Positions 25,561 to 33,962 of a DNA stretch of 64,000 nucleotides are shown here, piece by piece. The position numbers were made by a program, and so were the translations under genes. The number at the start of each line of letters is the position of its first letter. Positions within the stretch are counted from its first letter, which is position 1. The notes beneath the pieces were generated by a model. That model had not been told where the DNA came from and searched no databases. It saw nothing but the letters and a program-made list of their open reading frames with translations. This DNA is from Gammaproteobacteria bacterium (lineage in GTDB: Bacteria; Pseudomonadota; Gammaproteobacteria; Ga0077536), in contig JACKNG010000009.1 of NCBI GenBank assembly GCA_024235015.1, forward strand, positions 144,725-208,724. Reading direction: 5' to 3'.

Positions 25561-26152
25561 TCTCGCGTCGCCGGCGCACCGCCTCAAGCACCTCGTCACG
25601 CAGCCGCACCGGCGTCAGGTCTGCGAGATCGACGAGCGCAGCGTTGGCGGCCCCCGCAGCGGATTGGGCAAGGCGCGCACGTCGCGCGAGGTAGCGCTGG
25701 CGCGCGACCCGGGGCGGTGGCGCCTCGTCCGCTGCCGTTCGCGGTAACAGGGTGATGCAGTCGGTCGGGCATACGGGCAGGCACAGGCCGCAACCGGTAC
25801 AGTGCGCGGCGAGCACGGCATGACGCGCGAGACTCGCGCCGACGATGGCATCGACCGGGCAGGCCTCGATACATCGCGTGCAGCCGATGCAATCGAGCTG
25901 ATCGACCCGCGCCAGCAGCACCTCGGCAGCGCCGTGCACGGGACGCGCCGGGTCCAGCGTCATGCCCAGCCGGGCCGCCAGCGCGTGCCGCGTGGCCTCA
26001 CCGCCGGGCGGACAATCGTCGACCGCCGCCTGCCCCGCAGCCAGTGCTTCGGCGTAGGTCCGACAATCCGCCTGCCTGCAGCGCCGGCACTGCTGTTGCG
26101 GCAGTAGTGCGTCCAGCGCCTCGACCAGCACCTCGGCAGTCCCGCTCCCCAT
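25535..26152 (-). CDS. rsxB: RnfB/RsxB-like ferredoxin without membrane anchor
   Basis: The 205-residue protein has an N-terminal 4Fe-4S domain (CRRCRQADCRTYAEA and DDCPPGG) followed by two ferredoxin motifs, CIGCTRCIEACPVDAI and CTGCGLCLPVCPTDCI. This is the RnfB/RsxB layout, but the usual N-terminal membrane helix is absent and no other rnf gene is present in the window. It lies between metG and nth, as in other gammaproteobacteria. It may act as a soluble electron carrier; whether it joins an Rnf complex encoded elsewhere is unknown. Confidence 0.82.
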   Translation of the reverse strand: MGSGTAEVLVEALDALLPQQQCRRCRQADCRTYAEALAAGQAAVDDCPPGGEATRHALAARLGMTLDPARPVHGAAEVLLARVDQLDCIGCTRCIEACPVDAIVGASLARHAVLAAHCTGCGLCLPVCPTDCITLLPRTAADEAPPPRVARQRYLARRARLAQSAAGAANAALVDLADLTPVRLRDEVLEAVRRRRENDRSGPGP

Positions 26153-26188
26153 GTCCGCATGCAGCCGCGCGGCCCGTGACCGGGCGCG

Positions 26189-28201
26189 CTACTTCACCCG
26201 CATGCCGGGCGTCGCGCCGGTGTCGGGGGCGATGAGGAAGATCTCCTGACCGCCCGGCCCGGCGCCCAGCACCATGCCCTCGGACACGCCGAAGCGCATC
26301 TTGCGCGGCGCCAGGTTGGCGACCATGACGACATGGCGGCCGACGAGCTCGGCCGGTGTGTAGGCCTGCTTGATGCCGGCGAACACCTGGCGTTTCTCTC
26401 CGCCGAGGTCGAGGGTCAGCTGCACGAGCTTGTCTGCGCCCTCGACGTCACGAGCATCCTCGATGCGCGCGACCCGCAGGTCGATGCGCGCGAAATCGTC
26501 GATGCTGATGAAGTCGTCCTGCTGCTTGGCAGCGTCCGCGGCCGCCGGCTGCGGCGTGTCCTTGCTGGCTTCGATCATCTTGGCAATCCGCTCCTTGTCG
26601 ACACGCTGCATGAGCGGTTCGAACTTGTTGATGGTGCCGCCGAACGGCGTTCGCGTCAGCGCCGCCCAATCCAGACCGGGCTCGCCGAGAAAGGCCTCGG
26701 CGCGCGCGACGGTGGTCGGCAGCACCGGCTTGAGATAGATGGCGAGTACCCGGAACAGGAACAGGCCCATGCTGCAGACCTGCTGCAGCTCGGCCGCGCG
26801 GCCCTCGTCCTTGGCGATGACCCAGGGGCTGCGGCGATCGATGTACTGGTTGGCACGATCGGCCAGCAGCATCGCCTCGCGCATGGCGCGGCTGTACTCG
26901 CGCGCTTCGTAATGGGCTGCGATGCTCTCGGCGGCAGCGAGAAAGGCGTCGAGCAAGGCCGGCTCCTCCGCTGCGTCGGCGAGACGGCCGTCGAAGCGCT
27001 TGGTGATGAAACCGGCACAGCGACTGGCGATGTTGACGAACTTGCCGACGAGATCGGCGTTGACGCGAAGTTCGAAATCCTCGAGGTTGAGGTCGATGTC
27101 CTCGATCGCCGCGCCCAGCTTGGCCGCGAAGTAGTAGCGCAGGTACTCGGGATTGAGGTGATCGAGGTAGGTTCGCGCGGTGATGAAGGTGCCACGCGAT
27201 TTCGACATCTTGTGGCCGTCGACGGTGAGAAAACCGTGGACGAAGACGTTGCTCGGCAGGCGGAAGCCGGCCCCGGCCAGCATCGCCGGCCAGAACAGGG
27301 TGTGGAAGTACATGATGTCCTTGCCGATGAAGTGGTACATCTCGGCCTGGCTGTCGGCAGCGCAGAAGGCGTCGAAATCGAGGCCCGTGCGGTCGCACAG
27401 GTGGCGAAAGCTCGCCAGGTAGCCGATCGGCGCGTCCAGCCACACGTAGAAGTACTTGCCCGGTTCGTCCGGGATCTCGAAACCGAAGTAGGGTGCATCG
27501 CGCGAGATGTCCCAGTCCTGCAGGCCGGCCTCGAACCACTCGTTGAGCTTGTTGACGATGCCCTGCTGCAGGGCATGCTGCTCCAGCCACTCGCGCAACA
27601 GGCCTTCGAAACGGCCGAGCGTGAAGAACAGGTGCTCGGACTCGCGTAGCTCCGGCGGTGCGCCGGACAATGCCGATACCGCGTCGATGAGGTCGGTGGG
27701 GACGTAGGTCGCGCCGCACACCTCGCAGCTGTCACCGTACTGGTCCGCCGCCTTGCAGCGCGGGCAGGTCCCGCGAATGAAGCGATCGGGCAGGAACATC
27801 TGCTTGACCGGGTCGAAGGCCTGGCTGATGGTGCGCCGCGCGATGTAGCCGCCGTCGCGCAGTCGGCGGTAGATGAACTCGGCGATGGCGCGGTTTTCCG
27901 GACTGTGCGTCGAATGGTAATTGTCGAAGGCGATCGCGAAATCGGCGAAATCGCGGCGATGCTCGGCACCGATGCGCTCGACGAGTTGTTCGGGTGTCAG
28001 TCCCTCCTGTTCGGCGCGCAACATGATCGGCGTGCCGTGGGCATCGTCGGCACACACGTAATGACACTCGTGGCCGCGGAGTTTCTGGAACCGTACCCAG
28101 ACGTCGGTCTGGATGTACTCCACCAGGTGACCGATGTGGATTGGGCCGTTGGCGTACGGCAGTGCGCTGGTGACGAGGATTCTTCGCTGGGAGTTCGACA
28201 T
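26189..28201 (-). CDS. metG: Methionyl-tRNA synthetase MetG
   Basis: The 670-residue enzyme has the class I signature YANGPIHIGHLVEY (HIGH motif), the zinc-binding region CPRCKAADQYGDSCEVC, the KMSKSRGTF signature, and a C-terminal tRNA-binding EMAP-like domain (about residues 565-670, from FISIDDFARIDLRVARI). It charges tRNA-Met. The length equals the E. coli-type dimeric enzyme. It heads the minus-strand run and is divergent from apbC. Confidence 0.98.
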   Translation of the reverse strand: MSNSQRRILVTSALPYANGPIHIGHLVEYIQTDVWVRFQKLRGHECHYVCADDAHGTPIMLRAEQEGLTPEQLVERIGAEHRRDFADFAIAFDNYHSTHSPENRAIAEFIYRRLRDGGYIARRTISQAFDPVKQMFLPDRFIRGTCPRCKAADQYGDSCEVCGATYVPTDLIDAVSALSGAPPELRESEHLFFTLGRFEGLLREWLEQHALQQGIVNKLNEWFEAGLQDWDISRDAPYFGFEIPDEPGKYFYVWLDAPIGYLASFRHLCDRTGLDFDAFCAADSQAEMYHFIGKDIMYFHTLFWPAMLAGAGFRLPSNVFVHGFLTVDGHKMSKSRGTFITARTYLDHLNPEYLRYYFAAKLGAAIEDIDLNLEDFELRVNADLVGKFVNIASRCAGFITKRFDGRLADAAEEPALLDAFLAAAESIAAHYEAREYSRAMREAMLLADRANQYIDRRSPWVIAKDEGRAAELQQVCSMGLFLFRVLAIYLKPVLPTTVARAEAFLGEPGLDWAALTRTPFGGTINKFEPLMQRVDKERIAKMIEASKDTPQPAAADAAKQQDDFISIDDFARIDLRVARIEDARDVEGADKLVQLTLDLGGEKRQVFAGIKQAYTPAELVGRHVVMVANLAPRKMRFGVSEGMVLGAGPGGQEIFLIAPDTGATPGMRVK

Positions 28202-28345
28202 GCGTGGTGGCGGCCGTCCGCGCCGCGCGCGGCAATGATGGGAAAGGGCGGATTATAGGGACGCCCCGCGGCCGCGGCCATGGCGTTGGTGTAGAATGCG
28301 CGGTCCCCTGTCGAACCAAATCGGCTCCTTGCCAGGCAGATTTCA

Positions 28346-29434
28346 ATGGACCAGCTAGAAACAGTCATCCGCAGCGAACTCCAGGCCGATACCGACCCTT
28401 ACCTGGGCACCGACCTGGTCAGCGCGGGCGCCCTGACCGCCGTCAGTACCGGCGACAACGCCGCCACCGTCACCCTGCAACTCGGTTTTCCGATCGCGCG
28501 CTACCGGCAGGAACTCGAACAGCGCCTGCGCGACCGCCTCGCCGCGCGGCTGCCGGGCGTCGCTCTCACCTTCGAGATCGAAAGCCGCATCGTCGCCCAC
28601 GAAGTGCAGAAAGGGACCAAGCCACTGCAGCAGATCCGCAACATCATCGCGGTGGCCTCGGGCAAGGGCGGGGTCGGCAAGTCGACCACCGCGGCCAACC
28701 TCGCGCTCGCCCTGCAGCAGGAGGGCGGCAAGGTCGGCGTGCTCGATGCCGACATCTACGGGCCCAGCCAGCCGCGCATGCTCGCTACGCAGGGCCGCCC
28801 GGACAGCCGCGACGGCAAGTCGATGGAACCGCGCGTGAGCTACCAGCTGCAAACCATCTCCATCGGCAACCTGATCGAAGAGGACACGCCCATGATCTGG
28901 CGTGGCCCGATGGTGACCGGCGCGCTGGAGCAACTCCTCAACGACACCAACTGGCACGACCTCGACTACCTCGTCGTCGACCTGCCGCCCGGGACCGGCG
29001 ACATCCAGCTCACCCTGTGCCAGCGCATTCCGGTCAGTGGTGCGATCATCGTCACCACGCCGCAGGACATCGCCCTGCTCGACGCGCGCAAGGGCCTGAA
29101 GATGTTCGAGAAGGTCAACGTGCCGGTGCTCGGTATCGTCGAGAACATGAGCGTGCACATCTGCAGCAACTGCGGCCACGAAGAGCACATCTTCGGCGCC
29201 GGTGGCGGCGCGGCCATGGCCGAACAGTACGGTGTGGAACTGCTCGGCGCGCTGCCGCTCGACATCCGCATCCGCGAGGGTGTCGACAACGGCCGGCCCA
29301 CGGTCGCCATCGAACCCGAATCGCGCATCGCCGAGATCTACCGCGACATCGCCCGCCGCGTGGCAGCCCGTCTGGCCCTGCGGGCGCGTGACTTTTCGGC
29401 CAAGTTCCCCAAGATCGTCATCCAGAACACCTGA
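28346..29434 (+). CDS. apbC: Iron-sulfur cluster carrier ATPase ApbC/Mrp
   Basis: The 362-residue protein has an N-terminal DUF59-like (FeS assembly) domain and a P-loop ATPase domain with the deviant Walker A ASGKGGVGKSTTAANLALAL, YGPSQPRML, and the CxxC motif in MSVHICSNCGHEEHIFG that carries a transferable cluster. It delivers 4Fe-4S clusters to apo-proteins in the cytoplasm. It is followed by dcd, a common pairing in gammaproteobacteria. Confidence 0.95.
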   Translation: MDQLETVIRSELQADTDPYLGTDLVSAGALTAVSTGDNAATVTLQLGFPIARYRQELEQRLRDRLAARLPGVALTFEIESRIVAHEVQKGTKPLQQIRNIIAVASGKGGVGKSTTAANLALALQQEGGKVGVLDADIYGPSQPRMLATQGRPDSRDGKSMEPRVSYQLQTISIGNLIEEDTPMIWRGPMVTGALEQLLNDTNWHDLDYLVVDLPPGTGDIQLTLCQRIPVSGAIIVTTPQDIALLDARKGLKMFEKVNVPVLGIVENMSVHICSNCGHEEHIFGAGGGAAMAEQYGVELLGALPLDIRIREGVDNGRPTVAIEPESRIAEIYRDIARRVAARLALRARDFSAKFPKIVIQNT

Positions 29435-29456
29435 CCCAGCCGCGCGAGGGGGTGCC

Positions 29457-30023
29457 GTGCCCGTCAAGTCCGATGCCTGGATCAAGCGCATGGTCGAGAG
29501 CCATGGCCTGATCGAACCCTTCGAACCCAGCCAGGTGCGCGAGGTCGATGGCCGCCGCGTCATCTCGTTCGGCACCTCGAGCTACGGCTACGACATCCGC
29601 TGCGCGCCTGAATTCAAGATTTTCACCAACATCAATTCGACCATCGTCGACCCCAAGGCGTTCGACTCGGGCAACTTCGTCGACGTGCACAGCGACGTCT
29701 GCGTGGTCCCGCCCAACTCCTTCGCCCTGGCGCGCACCGTCGAATACTTCCGCATTCCGCGCGACGTGCTGACCATCTGCCTGGGCAAATCGACCTACGC
29801 GCGCTGCGGCATCATCGTCAACGTGACGCCGCTCGAACCCGAGTGGGAAGGCCATGTGACGCTGGAGTTTTCCAATACCACGCCACTGCCGGCCAAGATC
29901 TATGCCCACGAAGGCGTCGCCCAGGTCATCTTCCTGCAATCAGACGAGCCCTGCGACGTCTCTTACGCCGATCGCGGCGGCAAGTACCAGGGCCAGCGCG
30001 GCGTGACCCTGCCGAAAGCCTGA
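29457..30023 (+). CDS. dcd: dCTP deaminase Dcd
   Basis: The 188-residue protein matches Dcd throughout: ISFGTSSYGYDIRC, FVDVHSDVCVVPPNSFALA, LGKSTYARCGIIVNVTPLEPEWEGHVTLEFSNT with the catalytic glutamate in the last block, and KYQGQRGVTLPKA at the end. It deaminates dCTP to dUTP for dTTP synthesis. The GTG at 29457 sits after a GAGGGGG ribosome site. The gene ends 8 bases before the end of the convergent PilZ gene. Confidence 0.97.
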   Translation: MPVKSDAWIKRMVESHGLIEPFEPSQVREVDGRRVISFGTSSYGYDIRCAPEFKIFTNINSTIVDPKAFDSGNFVDVHSDVCVVPPNSFALARTVEYFRIPRDVLTICLGKSTYARCGIIVNVTPLEPEWEGHVTLEFSNTTPLPAKIYAHEGVAQVIFLQSDEPCDVSYADRGGKYQGQRGVTLPKA

Positions 30024-30030
30024 GTCCGCT

Positions 30031-30621
30031 TCAAGCGGCGCGTCCCCGGCGCTCCTCGCGCAGATTCGCCGATTGCTTGCGCACGATGTGCTGGATGAGG
30101 GTTTCGCGGTCTTCTTCCCGGATCTCGTCGAACTCGATGGCGATGGCGAACTGGCCGTCGTCATTGCGACGGCAGTCGACGACCCGGCCGATGGCGCGCA
30201 TCGGATGGTGCGAGGGCAGCAGCACGATGTCGACCGCGAGGTAGGCGTTGAGTGCGAGCGGGGTGGCCGCAGTCAGCGCCAGCCCGCCGCCGCTGAGACT
30301 GACATCAGCCGGCTCGTGTTCACGGTGGGTACCTCCACCGCGCTCGGCGTTCTCCAGCGCGACCACCCGCTCGATGACCGAGATCTTGCGGTTGAGCAGT
30401 TCGATCACCTGGGCAATCGCCTTGTGTTCTTCGCGCAATCCGTCGATTAGTTCCTGCAGCCGCATGTCGACGCCGAGCAGCACCGCGTGCAGGTTGGCTG
30501 CGCGAATTTCGTTGAGCTGGATGAAATCGCGCTCGCGCGGGAGGTCTTCCTCGGCCACGAGGCGGTACTTCACCAGGGCGCGGTCTTCGATACGAAAGTA
30601 GCGGCGGCGTTCGGTTGTCAT
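30031..30621 (-). CDS. PilZ-domain protein with helical insertion
   Basis: The 196-residue protein has the PilZ arginine motif at its very N-terminus (RRRYFRIEDR) and the second motif DVSLSGGGL about 95 residues later. Between them is a helical stretch (about residues 48-90, MRLQELIDGLREEHKAIAQVIELLNRK) that looks like a heptad coiled coil. PilZ domains split by such helices are known to form tetramers, and some bind cyclic di-GMP. It lies downstream of the MotA- and MotB-like genes on the same strand, so it may brake the motor or adjust it. Confidence 0.85.
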   Translation of the reverse strand: MTTERRRYFRIEDRALVKYRLVAEEDLPRERDFIQLNEIRAANLHAVLLGVDMRLQELIDGLREEHKAIAQVIELLNRKISVIERVVALENAERGGGTHREHEPADVSLSGGGLALTAATPLALNAYLAVDIVLLPSHHPMRAIGRVVDCRRNDDGQFAIAIEFDEIREEDRETLIQHIVRKQSANLREERRGRAA

Positions 30622-30717
30622 GCTGGAGCCTCCAAGGCGCCGCGGGCGGCGGCACTATCCAGTCGGTGGAACGATGGGCGGCGTATTTTCATCGGTGGCA
30701 GGGTCGCATCGCGTGGA

Positions 30718-32013
30718 TCACCGCTCGCGCATGCCGTCGCGGATCCGTGAGAGTCGGGACGGCGGTGCGTCGGGCGCCGGTTGCGTGTCCGGTTCCGCGG
30801 CGGGTTGCGACCAGTCCGGCTCGGCGGCGCCCGGCTGAGACCAGTCCGCTGCGTCGGTCGCGGGTTGCGACCAATCCGGTTCGTCGGCGACGGGTTGCGA
30901 CCAAGGGTCCGTCGGGTCGGGTGGCACCGACGCCGCGGCATCCGGTGACCGCCCCATGTGCGTTTCGTCCTCCGAATCACCCTGCGCTCCACCGTCGGAT
31001 TGCGGGACGGCAACAGGGATCGCCGGGGGCGTATCTACCGCGTCCGCTGGAGGCATCGGCGCCAGTTGTGGCGCGCGCGGCACCCAGTCGGGCACTTCGT
31101 CGGTCGCCGGCGTCGCCGTGGGCAGACCGTCGGGCGCCGCCGCGACCACTTCGCGACGCTCTGCGCCGGCCTGCGCGGTGCGGCGGATGGTGATTTCCAC
31201 GCGGCGGTTGAGCGCCCGATTCTCGGGCGTGTCGTTCGGTGCCAACGGGTGCGCGTCGCCGTGGCCTTCGACGACGAACCGCGCCGGGTCGAGCGTGCTG
31301 CCGTCGAGCAGCGCGTGCACGACCGAGACCGCCCGCGCCGAGGACAGCTCCCAGTTGGAGCGGTAACGCTGGGTCTTGATCGGAATGTCGTCGGTATGCC
31401 CGGCCACGGCAATCGTGCCATCGACCTGGGTCAGCGATTCGCGCAGGCGCGCAATGACCGGTTCGAAGGCGGGGTCGAAAGACGCCTTTCCGGAGGGAAA
31501 CGAGCCCTTCTCCCGGATCCGGATCACGATGGCGGCACCCTCGGTCTCGATCTGGATCATGCCCTCGTCGACCTCGTCCTGCAGCGCCTGCACCAGCCTT
31601 TCGGCATCGAGCATCGCCTGTTCGGCCGCCGCGTTGCTGCCGCCATCCGACTCCTCTGCCTTGGTGCCATCGGGATCGTCGACCAGGGCATCGGTGAACT
31701 CGAGCGACTGCTTGTCGTCGTCCATCGTCTCCTGGCGGATCTCGTTGATCACGGTCGGGTCGGGACGGCCCGAACTGAATTCCTGGGCAACGATGCTGGT
31801 GCCCTTGGGTACTTCGATCGCGCGAATTTCACGCTGCACGCCGAACGCGAGCTTCATCGAGCCCGCGATCGCCTTGAATTTCATGACGTCGAGTTCGGCA
31901 AACGACAGCAGCAGAACGAAGAAACACATCAGGAGCGACATGAGGTCGGCGAAGGTCATGATCCAACCCGCACCACCCCCGTCATCCTTCTTGGGCGGTT
32001 TCCGCTCCGACAT
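30718..32013 (-). CDS. motB: MotB-like flagellar motor stator protein with extended tail
   Basis: The 431-residue protein has the MotB N-terminus GGGAGWIMTFADLMSLLMCFFVLLLSF, with the proton-carrying aspartate in TFADL, and a C-terminal OmpA-like peptidoglycan-binding domain with VAGHTDDIPI and NRALNRRVEITI (about residues 170-290). It is about 120 residues longer than usual: the extra tail is rich in proline and carries four WSQP units. With the adjacent motA-like gene it would form the torque-generating stator. It starts 19 bases after motA. Confidence 0.9.
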   Translation of the reverse strand: MSERKPPKKDDGGGAGWIMTFADLMSLLMCFFVLLLSFAELDVMKFKAIAGSMKLAFGVQREIRAIEVPKGTSIVAQEFSSGRPDPTVINEIRQETMDDDKQSLEFTDALVDDPDGTKAEESDGGSNAAAEQAMLDAERLVQALQDEVDEGMIQIETEGAAIVIRIREKGSFPSGKASFDPAFEPVIARLRESLTQVDGTIAVAGHTDDIPIKTQRYRSNWELSSARAVSVVHALLDGSTLDPARFVVEGHGDAHPLAPNDTPENRALNRRVEITIRRTAQAGAERREVVAAAPDGLPTATPATDEVPDWVPRAPQLAPMPPADAVDTPPAIPVAVPQSDGGAQGDSEDETHMGRSPDAAASVPPDPTDPWSQPVADEPDWSQPATDAADWSQPGAAEPDWSQPAAEPDTQPAPDAPPSRLSRIRDGMRER

Positions 32014-32031
32014 GGCGTGGTCTTCCCGCGG

Positions 32032-32790
32032 CTACTCTTCGCCGCTCTGGCGCTTGGAACTGGGCAGGTAGGTCTTGAGGATCTCCTCGATGACGCGTGG
32101 ATTACGCCCTTCCTGGATGCCCTGCAGACTGTCGATGATCATCGACTTGACCATCGCCTCCTCGTTGGCACGCAAGCCCAGCTTGTCGGCGATGGGAATG
32201 GCGAAGACATTGGCGATGACCGCGCCGTACAGGGTGGTCAGCAGGGCCACGGCCATGGCCGGGCCGATCGCCGAAGGGTCACTCATGTTGGACAGCATCT
32301 GGACCAGGCCGATCAGCGTGCCGATCATGCCCATCGCGGGCGCCGCGTCGCCGATCGACTTGAAGATGTTCTTGCCGATGTCGTGACGCTCCACCGCGGT
32401 ATTGAGGTCGTTGACCAGTGTCTGCCGCACCACCTCGGGCTCGTGTCCATCGACCATCATCTGGATGCCCTTGGCCAGGAACGCGTTGTTGGTTTCCTTG
32501 CCCTCGAGTGCGAGCAATCCGCCCTTGCGTGCCTCGTTGGCCATCTCGACGGTTTGCGCGATGAGTTCCTCGGGCTTGTCGATCTTGAACATGAAGGCAC
32601 GCATGGCGACCTTGAAGGCACCGAAGAACTGTCCCATCGTGAACTTCATCATGACGGCACCGCTGGTCCCGCCGACCACGATGAGCAGGGACGGCACGTC
32701 GACGAACATGCCCACCGAACCACCGGTGAAGATGGCTGCCAGGATGATGCCGACCGCGGCAATCAGTCCGACCAGTGTCGCGAGGTCCAC
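32032..32790 (-). CDS. motA: MotA/PomA-like flagellar motor stator protein
   Basis: The 252-residue protein has four membrane helices and the MotA/PomA features: N-terminal MDLATLVGLIAAVGIILAAIF, the cytoplasmic loop with FKVAMRAFMFK, and the TM3-TM4 region GDAAPAMGMIGTLIGLVQML and VALLTTLYGAVIANVFAIPIADKL. The start and the VALLTTLYGA block resemble the sodium-type PomA group, but ion specificity cannot be decided here. No other flagellar genes are present in the window. Confidence 0.92.
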   Translation of the reverse strand: MDLATLVGLIAAVGIILAAIFTGGSVGMFVDVPSLLIVVGGTSGAVMMKFTMGQFFGAFKVAMRAFMFKIDKPEELIAQTVEMANEARKGGLLALEGKETNNAFLAKGIQMMVDGHEPEVVRQTLVNDLNTAVERHDIGKNIFKSIGDAAPAMGMIGTLIGLVQMLSNMSDPSAIGPAMAVALLTTLYGAVIANVFAIPIADKLGLRANEEAMVKSMIIDSLQGIQEGRNPRVIEEILKTYLPSSKRQSGEE

Positions 32791-32895
32791 GATCTCTCCT
32801 TTCCGCTCGTTTCGGGTTCCGTACGCCCGGACCTACCTGCATGATTCCAGGGCATACCGACAGCGCCTTCACCGGTGCCGCGGCACTGCCCACGA

Positions 32896-32922
32896 ATAGC
32901 GGTCGGCGCAGGCCGAACTTTA
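32896..32922 (-). promoter_or_regulatory. Possible flagellar (sigma-28) promoter of motA
   Basis: On the minus strand TAAAGTTC (32922-32915) matches the FliA -35 consensus TAAAGTTT at 7 of 8 positions. After exactly 11 bases comes ACCGCTAT (32903-32896), which matches GCCGATAA at 5 of 8. Transcription would start about 95 bases ahead of motA, a gene of the class normally controlled by sigma-28. The -10 match is weak, so this is a candidate only. Confidence 0.4.
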
Positions 32923-33237
32923 GGTGCGGGAGGGATCGGCCGGGGGCAGCGCGGGCAGCCCGTACCGAGCCCGCCCGGCGCCCCCAAGGGTTCCCGCCAG
33001 GAATGCGAGAACCCTTCCCAGCCGTTTGATTTAAAGGCGAAACCTCGGAACGACCCGGATATCCCCGGAACCGCGCGGAACGCACCGGGCGACGCCTCGC
33101 CGAGGACGCCGGCAGGGCCCCGCCCCGCCCTCGCGGCGATGCGCGACGATGGCCGCCGGAACCCCGGAGTCCGGGATGCGGGTGCGCGGCATGCCGCCAC
33201 CCCGCAGGGGTGTGGCAGCGGTCATATCCGGCAACCT

Positions 33238-33275
33238 GGGCAGGATGGCCGCGCTACGGGCGAGACATCCTGCCC
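33238..33275. repeat. 10-bp inverted repeat, REP-like
   Basis: GGGCAGGATG at 33238-33247 and CATCCTGCCC at 33266-33275 are perfect reverse complements around an 18-base loop. The site is 74 bases downstream of the msrB stop and could act as its terminator or stabiliser. The GGCAGGAT core recurs in palindromes at 20546 and 62791-62858. Confidence 0.6.
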
Positions 33276-33348
33276 GTCCACGGCCACGCGGTGCTCTCAC
33301 GCGTGATCTGTCACCGCGCGGCCGCCCGGCGCCGGCTGGCCCGGCTCG

Positions 33349-33762
33349 TCAATCGCCAGCGGCGTCGGTGTCGGTGGGCTTCAGGTCGAGGGCGACGGAG
33401 TTGATGCAGTAACGCAGGCCGGTCGGACGTGGCCCATCGTTGAATACGTGGCCCAGGTGGGCGTCACAGGCCGCACAACACACCTCGGTGCGCACCATGC
33501 CATGGCTGTGATCGCTGAGCAGTTTCACGCGCTGCTCCTCGATGGCGCGCCAGAAACTCGGCCAGCCGGAACCCGATTCGAACTTGTGTTCGGCATCGAA
33601 CAACGGCGCACCGCAGCACACGCAACAATAAAGTCCAGGGTCCTTGCAGTCGTTATAAGTGCCTGTGAAAGGGCGCTCCGTCGCGCCCTGGCGGCACACG
33701 GCGAAGGCCTGCGGGGACAGTTCCGCCCGCCACTGTTCATCCGATTTGACGATCTTGCTCAT
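33349..33762 (-). CDS. msrB: Peptide methionine-R-sulfoxide reductase MsrB
   Basis: The 137-residue enzyme has the two zinc-binding pairs CVCCGAPLF and CCAACDAHLGHVF and the catalytic cysteine in GLRYCINSVALD. It also has the substrate block ESGSGWPSFW. It repairs R-methionine sulfoxide in proteins. The length and all key residues are normal. It is divergent from the response regulator gene. Confidence 0.97.
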   Translation of the reverse strand: MSKIVKSDEQWRAELSPQAFAVCRQGATERPFTGTYNDCKDPGLYCCVCCGAPLFDAEHKFESGSGWPSFWRAIEEQRVKLLSDHSHGMVRTEVCCAACDAHLGHVFNDGPRPTGLRYCINSVALDLKPTDTDAAGD

Positions 33763-33962
33763 GCTCTACGTACACTCTGCGAACGGTTGGAAGTCCGATG
33801 AAGGTCGGCCCGGTCCGTATCATTCCCGGGGCCGGTCATCAGCGGTATGATTATAGCTTGGGGGAGCGGGGCAGCAGCGCGGACAAGCTCGTCTGCACGC
33901 GGCGACGGACCGGCCGGAAGTCCCCGAGGTCGACGCCACGCCATGAACGAGAGGGAGCACAA

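Larger units (their letters stand above)
32791..33348. other. Long intergenic region between msrB and motA
   Basis: No gene is recognised in these 558 bases. They contain three inverted repeats: AAGGGTTC/GAACCCTT (32986-33016), GCCACCCC/GGGGTGTGGC with a bulge (33196-33216), and the long GGGCAGGATG/CATCCTGCCC (33238-33275). A sigma-28-like promoter for motA is proposed at 32896-32922. The region reads open in several frames only because of its high GC content. Confidence 0.45.

Noticed and set aside
28285..28300. TAGAAT as a -10 element for apbC
   Set aside because: No -35 element was found at 16-18 bases, so the promoter could not be supported.
30790..30910. Short tandem DNA repeats in the motB tail considered as a CRISPR-like or tandem array
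   Set aside because: The repeats are in frame, encode WSQP units of a protein and vary at synonymous and linker positions; there are no spacers.
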